DNA of 64,000 bases from Peptostreptococcaceae bacterium (GTDB taxonomy: Bacteria; Bacillota; Clostridia; Peptostreptococcales; Anaerovoracaceae), in the NCBI GenBank assembly GCA_016650175.1, contig JAENWG010000001.1, positions 23,996-87,995 of the forward strand. The letters are read 5' to 3'. This document shows positions 60,325-64,000 of the stretch, one piece after another (the stretch's first letter is position 1; each line of letters opens with the position of its first letter). Under the pieces are notes generated by a model. It saw only the letters and a program-made list of their open reading frames with translations, was not told the DNA's origin and did not search any database. A program made the position numbers and the translations under genes.

Positions 60325-60483
60325 GGCGGAGAACACGGGACTTGAACCCAACATCACTGTATTTACTAGTATACTCTAGTGTGCTCTAGTTCAGTGTTAG
60401 CAATAGTTTTAAGACTCTAGTGTATTTTAGTATATTCATTTGTATTTAATTTTAACCCCCAAAAGCCCCAAAATTAACCCCAA
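60325..60483 (-). repeat. integrase-tail/att junction, copy 2
   Basis: Same integrase tail and spacer as 56039-56168, ending in another tRNA-3'-like stretch: minus strand GGGTTCAAGTCCCGTGTTCT then CCGCCA, as in the 3' end of a tRNA-Ser-like gene. Pairs with copy 1 around the MHS/IS256 region. Confidence 0.65.
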
Positions 60484-60599
60484 GAATTTTGATTCTTTAT
60501 TGCTGTTTATCTTTAGCTTTTAGTTTGATAGTAAAGAATATTTCTACACGTTTAATAAATTATCGTTCTTTCTAACAAATACATGTTTAAACTCCACAT

Positions 60600-60648
60600 C
60601 AGCCCTCTCAAGGCTGAGTCAGGGGTTCAATTCCCCTAGGCGGTACCA
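60600..60648 (+). repeat. attR-like 49-bp direct repeat of tRNA-Glu
   Basis: Identical to 44501-44549 but with no tRNA 5' half before it. Marks the right end of the 16.1-kb island. Confidence 0.85.
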
Positions 60649-60654
60649 AACATC

Positions 60655-60698
60655 AAAAAAGCCTGTAAGCGTTATTACAACTGCCTTACAGGCTTTTT
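60655..60698 (+). terminator. terminator after right att copy
   Basis: GCCTGTAAG and CTTACAGGC, 9-bp stem flanked by A-run and T-run; likely the original terminator behind tRNA-Glu before the insertion. Confidence 0.75.
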
Positions 60699-60787
60699 AT
60701 TTTCTTGCATTTCCGAAGTATTGGCCTCAATATTTGTCTGTAAATAGTTCCTTGTGGTCTCTCATCATTGGTCCTTATTGACTAGAG

Positions 60788-60850
60788 TCAATGTTAATAT
60801 TGTTTTTTTGATAAATTATCAATGTTAATATTGTTTTTTTTATTTAATTA
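60788..60850. repeat. two-copy 31-bp tandem repeat
   Basis: TCAATGTTAATATTGTTTTTTT occurs twice (shown here as its TCAATGTTAATATTGT core), starts 60788 and 60819. No gene is seen in 60700-61155; this AT-rich stretch may hold regulatory signals for the HExxH gene's downstream side only. Confidence 0.6.
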
Positions 60851-61155
60851 TCAAGGATTATTTATAACACTTTCTTACTATCAATCCATTTTATGATTTC
60901 TTAATACTCTTCTTCCTAAATATAATAATATTGCAAAGTTTTTTTATTGCTTTTCTTTTTTCTGCTAGTGTCCGCATCTAATCACCTCACTGTATATTTC
61001 AACATGAATTCGATCGTTGAATTTAACCTATAAAAAGTTCTAATATTTGACTACTAACTATTTATATTCTCTTGTGTCTCCTGATTTTATAACTTGTAAG
61101 CTAATATATTTCTTCAATATTCTAACACGTGATCCTGCATTCTTATTCCTATGTG

Positions 61156-61953
61156 TTAAAAGTCCATCCAGTTTTCTTTAAAAATTTCTCTCATTTTAGA
61201 AAATTCAGCATAAATCTCATCAATAGATTCATGCTTTCTCAAGAACGCAAATATCTTATATACCCACGGACAGCTATCACATATAATCTTGAACTGTGCT
61301 TCATTGAACTTTGTCGGATACAAATCGCACCCTACTGAATAACTGCCAATTAATTGCAGAGTACGATATATTTGCTGAATGCCCTTATTTGTTGCACGAT
61401 ACTCTTTATAGTAATTATTAATATGAAATGGCCATTCATTATCCTTTATATGTTTAATTTTTTCGTCTTCAGATATATTCAAATTTTTGCACATTATATT
61501 GTTTAAGAAGTTATATCCAAATTTTCTAGCATGATATTCTGACCATAAATTAAACATTAAATATCTATTATCTTTTAATTCTAGCAAAGGGTCATAAATA
61601 TCTAGGTTATCTTTTAATGCTATTAAATGATAATCGATTGCATGTGTAAGTTCGTGTGCAAAAGTTCCTACCCAAGTCATCGAACCGTCTTCTGTATACT
61701 TAATCATATTTTCGCTATTTAAAAGAATACTAATGGTATCTCCAACTAAATACGGTAAGACCATTCTTCCATTATAATTATAATTGTTTTCAGTTACTTC
61801 TATGATAATTCTATTTTTTAAATCAGGTCTCAACTTACAATTCGCTTTGTCTATAGACTCCGTTACAATAACACTAATTGGAATTTTGGGCATAGATCGA
61901 TAAAGTTTATAGTATTCATTATTCAGTTCTTGAAAAATTTCGTCACTTTTCAT
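61156..61953 (-). CDS. HExxH metalloprotease-like protein, orphan
   Basis: 265 residues, soluble. TFAHELTHAIDYHL (HELTH 100-104) and downstream WSEYHARKFGY (Glu139) fit a gluzincin-type site, as in ImmA/IrrE-like or peptidase-like proteins linked to mobile elements. The rest has no known domain that I can name. It stands alone just outside the island. Confidence 0.65.
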   Translation of the reverse strand: MKSDEIFQELNNEYYKLYRSMPKIPISVIVTESIDKANCKLRPDLKNRIIIEVTENNYNYNGRMVLPYLVGDTISILLNSENMIKYTEDGSMTWVGTFAHELTHAIDYHLIALKDNLDIYDPLLELKDNRYLMFNLWSEYHARKFGYNFLNNIMCKNLNISEDEKIKHIKDNEWPFHINNYYKEYRATNKGIQQIYRTLQLIGSYSVGCDLYPTKFNEAQFKIICDSCPWVYKIFAFLRKHESIDEIYAEFSKMREIFKENWMDF

Positions 61954-62363
61954 GTTTTCTATTCCAATTCTTTCTTGATTATTATATACAATTATATTAA
62001 TTACATATATTTTAGAACTTCAAACGCGGTATTTCACCAACTAGCATAAAAACATGTTTTGTGTAATAAACACACATCTATTATATTAGTTGTATCTATT
62101 TTACTTTTAGCTAATTTATTTTTACTAACCCAAAAGGCATTAAGGTAAGCGAAGTACATCAGTATTTTCAACTAATACCTAGATTCTACGTCAACAATTT
62201 GAAAAACACCCTCAAAGCCATAATACATAAGGGCTTCTTCAAAATTCAACTTTCACCCAATGAATGAAAGAAAATGGCATGAAAATATGTTGAATTACCT
62301 GCTTTTGACACTCCAGATCTGGTAAGATAATAGTACCAAAAGTAGTGAAAATGGGTCTTGATT

Positions 62364-63618
62364 ATGGTTAACAAAATTGATTTTAAAACTAAGAATCTAA
62401 CATCAAATGCAAGTCTTTTTCTGCTTCTTGAGAATACAAAATACAACGGGGATTTTGATCTTATTGAAAATGACCTTGTATTTGATAATGTCTCAACAAA
62501 TAAAATCAAGATGAATCATATAAAAACGATGCTCTGCGGTCACTTTGTTGGTATTGACAAATTAGAGCGCTTAAAGCTACTTCAAAACTATCCACTGGTT
62601 AATGGATTCAATATTTCAATAAAGGAACCAGAAACAGTGTCTCGATTTCTAGGCAACTTCACCTCAAAGACAACCCAAATGTTTAGAGATATTAATTTCA
62701 AAGTCTTTAGAAAACTACTTTCTAAAAGCAATCTAACATTGATCACTATTGATATTGATAGTAGCGTCATCAACGTAGAAGGCCATCAAGAAGGTGCAAC
62801 CAAATGATACAACCCTAAAAAGCGAGGCAACCGTTGCTACAATATCCAGTTTGCCTTCTGTGATGAACTAAAAGCATACGTCACTGAATTTGTTGGAAGT
62901 GGCAATACTTATACTGCAAACAGTGCTTCTGAAATGATAAAAGAACTCGTAGCTAACATTAAAACAGATAATCTGGATATCCTGTTCCGAATGGACAGTG
63001 GCTATTTTGATGAAGAAATCATTATGACCATATAATCTCTGGGTTGCAATTATCTGATAAAGGCAAAGTCTATCCAACACTCGCTTCACAAGTAACAGAT
63101 GCATCCGTTTTGTTCGTTAAAGGCGAAGAAGGCAGAGAAACTGCAGAACTCCTTACGAAGCTAAACACATGGGCCAACGACAGAAGATTTGTTGGTTCAC
63201 GCGTATTGAAATCCGAAAAAGAAAGAGCACAATTGTCACTTTTGGAGGGCTCGCAGTATGAGTACTTTTTCTTTGTAACAAACACTGAATTACCGTCAGA
63301 AAAAGTTGTTATTTCTTATGAAAAGCATAGCAATGCTGAGAATTATATCAAAGAAACAAAATATGATATGGCGGTAGGTCATCTTCTGTTAAAATTTTTT
63401 GGGCTAATGAGGCCGTGTTTCAAATGATAATGCTTTCATGTAACCTATTTTTGCTGTTCAAATTTGATTCTTTAAACATTTCAGAATACAGACAGCAAAT
63501 AAAGACATTTCGTTTGAAGTATGTATTTCTTGCAGCCAAAATAATCAAAACTGCTAGATCTGTGATTATGAAATTTTCAGAAAACTATCCGTACAAGGAA
63601 GTGTATGAAAATACCTAG
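62364..63618 (+). pseudogene. IS1380-family transposase, decayed
   Basis: Pieces in order: LTSNASLFLLLENTKYNGDF, TIDIDSSVINVEGHQEGATK (catalytic Asp region), TGA stop at 62805 in place of Gly, YNPKKRGNRCYNIQFAFCDE, LFRMDSGYFDEEIIM, a frame break near 63033, SLGCNYLIKAKVYPTLASQ, then another break in a T-run near 63400 and TFRLKYVFLAAKIIKTARSV to the end. An inactive IS. 61954-62363 and 63621-63848 show no other genes. Confidence 0.85.
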
Positions 63619-63848
63619 CATAACAAGAGTATTACCTAAAAAATTGAGCGTTGCTCTGTGGATAACTTGCAGAGTTTAATAAATATTCTCATTAAAAAGT
63701 TAAAAACAATAATTTATCGAAAACAATCGACAAGTGGTGGCGGACGTGGTAAAATTATAAGAAGTAAGTTAAACTCTTTGTGAGATAGTGTTCTTTGAAG
63801 CTAATAAAAAACGCATGAGGAATTTAGGTTTTAAGTAAGAGGAGAAAG

Positions 63849-64000
63849 GTGAATAAGCATATGAAAAGTTTAAAACACATGAAATCCGTATCATTACTAG
63901 TATTACTATTACTTGTAATAGTTATGGCAACGCCTACAATAAGCATGGCAGCACAACCGACGGTAAATTTAGGAACAACTTCCAGCTTTGCTGTTTTGGC
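63849..64000 (+). CDS. secreted ice-binding-like (DUF3494) protein, N-terminus only
   Basis: GTG 63849 follows GGAGAAAG; ATG 63861 is the alternative. A Sec signal peptide (MKSLKHMKSVSLLVLLLLVI, cleaved near MAA) precedes AQPTVNLGTTSSFAVL, the usual opening of DUF3494 ice-binding/adhesin proteins. The rest lies outside the window, so whether it binds ice, or adheres to surfaces as many clostridial members may, is unknown. Confidence 0.7.
   Translation, partial: MNKHMKSLKHMKSVSLLVLLLLVIVMATPTISMAAQPTVNLGTTSSFAVL

Noticed and set aside
60600..60648. Second tRNA-Glu gene
   Set aside because: Only the anticodon-stem-to-CCA half is present; the acceptor 5' strand and D-arm are missing, so it is an att duplicate.
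44501..60648. Intact prophage or conjugative element
   Set aside because: No capsid, portal, terminase, relaxase or type IV secretion genes are present; only integrase fragments and metabolic or unknown cargo.
1..64000. CRISPR array
   Set aside because: No series of regularly spaced identical repeats with unique spacers is visible; the three TGTC repeats at 54.2 kb are too short and too close.

Overview
This 64-kb window comes from a low-GC, anaerobic Gram-positive bacterium, probably an amino-acid- and peptide-fermenting member of the Clostridia/Tissierellia. The evidence is the AT-rich DNA with strong AGGAGG ribosome sites, the dusB/coaX/ftsH/tilS/tatD/metG block, a two-ACT-domain aspartokinase, many M20 peptidases and peptide transporters, and a sigma-54 activator. 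No species name can be given from sequence alone.

1-12.2 kb is a conserved housekeeping block on the minus strand: lysC, a small membrane protein and metG ending in a terminator; then tatD, tilS, ftsH, a PucR-type regulator, coaX, dusB and a truncated branched-chain-amino-acid-binding-type lipoprotein. 12.2-19.5 kb is a tightly overlapping five-gene glycerol/polyol oxidation operon (GlpA-like dehydrogenase with an N-terminal BON-like domain, GlpB-like flavoprotein, DUF1667 protein, FGGY kinase, FAD-linked oxidase). It is transcribed divergently from a TetR regulator, with interlocked promoters and an operator-like palindrome.

19.5-29.5 kb is an IS-rich patch. Left ends of an ISL3-type element recur four times. 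They flank an aspartate decarboxylase/aspartate:alanine antiporter operon, a peptide-use operon (OPT transporter, PqqD-like protein, PepV dipeptidase) and a segmental duplication. The duplication carries sortase remnants, two tiny membrane peptides and a second copy of the asdA promoter fused in frame to a sortase remnant. 29.5-44.4 kb returns to ordinary genes: DsrE, flavoproteins, RidA, PAP2, an M20/YfcC/N-acyl-D-amino-acid deacylase/carbamoylase salvage cluster (the deacylase is frameshifted), an aldehyde dehydrogenase, an HxlR regulator and a DMT permease.

44.5-60.7 kb is a graveyard of integrative elements anchored at a tRNA-Glu gene. A 49-bp direct repeat of the tRNA 3' part bounds about 16.1 kb. 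Inside it, a 36-bp repeat of a second tRNA 3' end (probably tRNA-Arg) bounds about 9.4 kb, and a repeated integrase-tail junction bounds about 4.3 kb. Only integrase tails and one integrase N-terminus remain. Cargo includes an unknown two-gene module (five-TM protein plus small lysozyme-like protein), a sigma-54-controlled operon (ureohydrolase, TRAP transporter, LUD protein, ornithine-cyclodeaminase-like enzyme, aminotransferase), a decayed IS256 transposase and an MHS-family transporter. 61-64 kb holds an orphan HExxH protein, a decayed IS1380-type transposase and the start of a secreted ice-binding-like (DUF3494) protein.

Most genes serve import and breakdown of amino acids, peptides and modified amino acids. 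The most promising less-described items are the sigma-54 guanidino-compound-like operon in the tRNA-Arg island, the unknown two-gene module beside tRNA-Glu, and the promoter-capture chimera at 28.3 kb.
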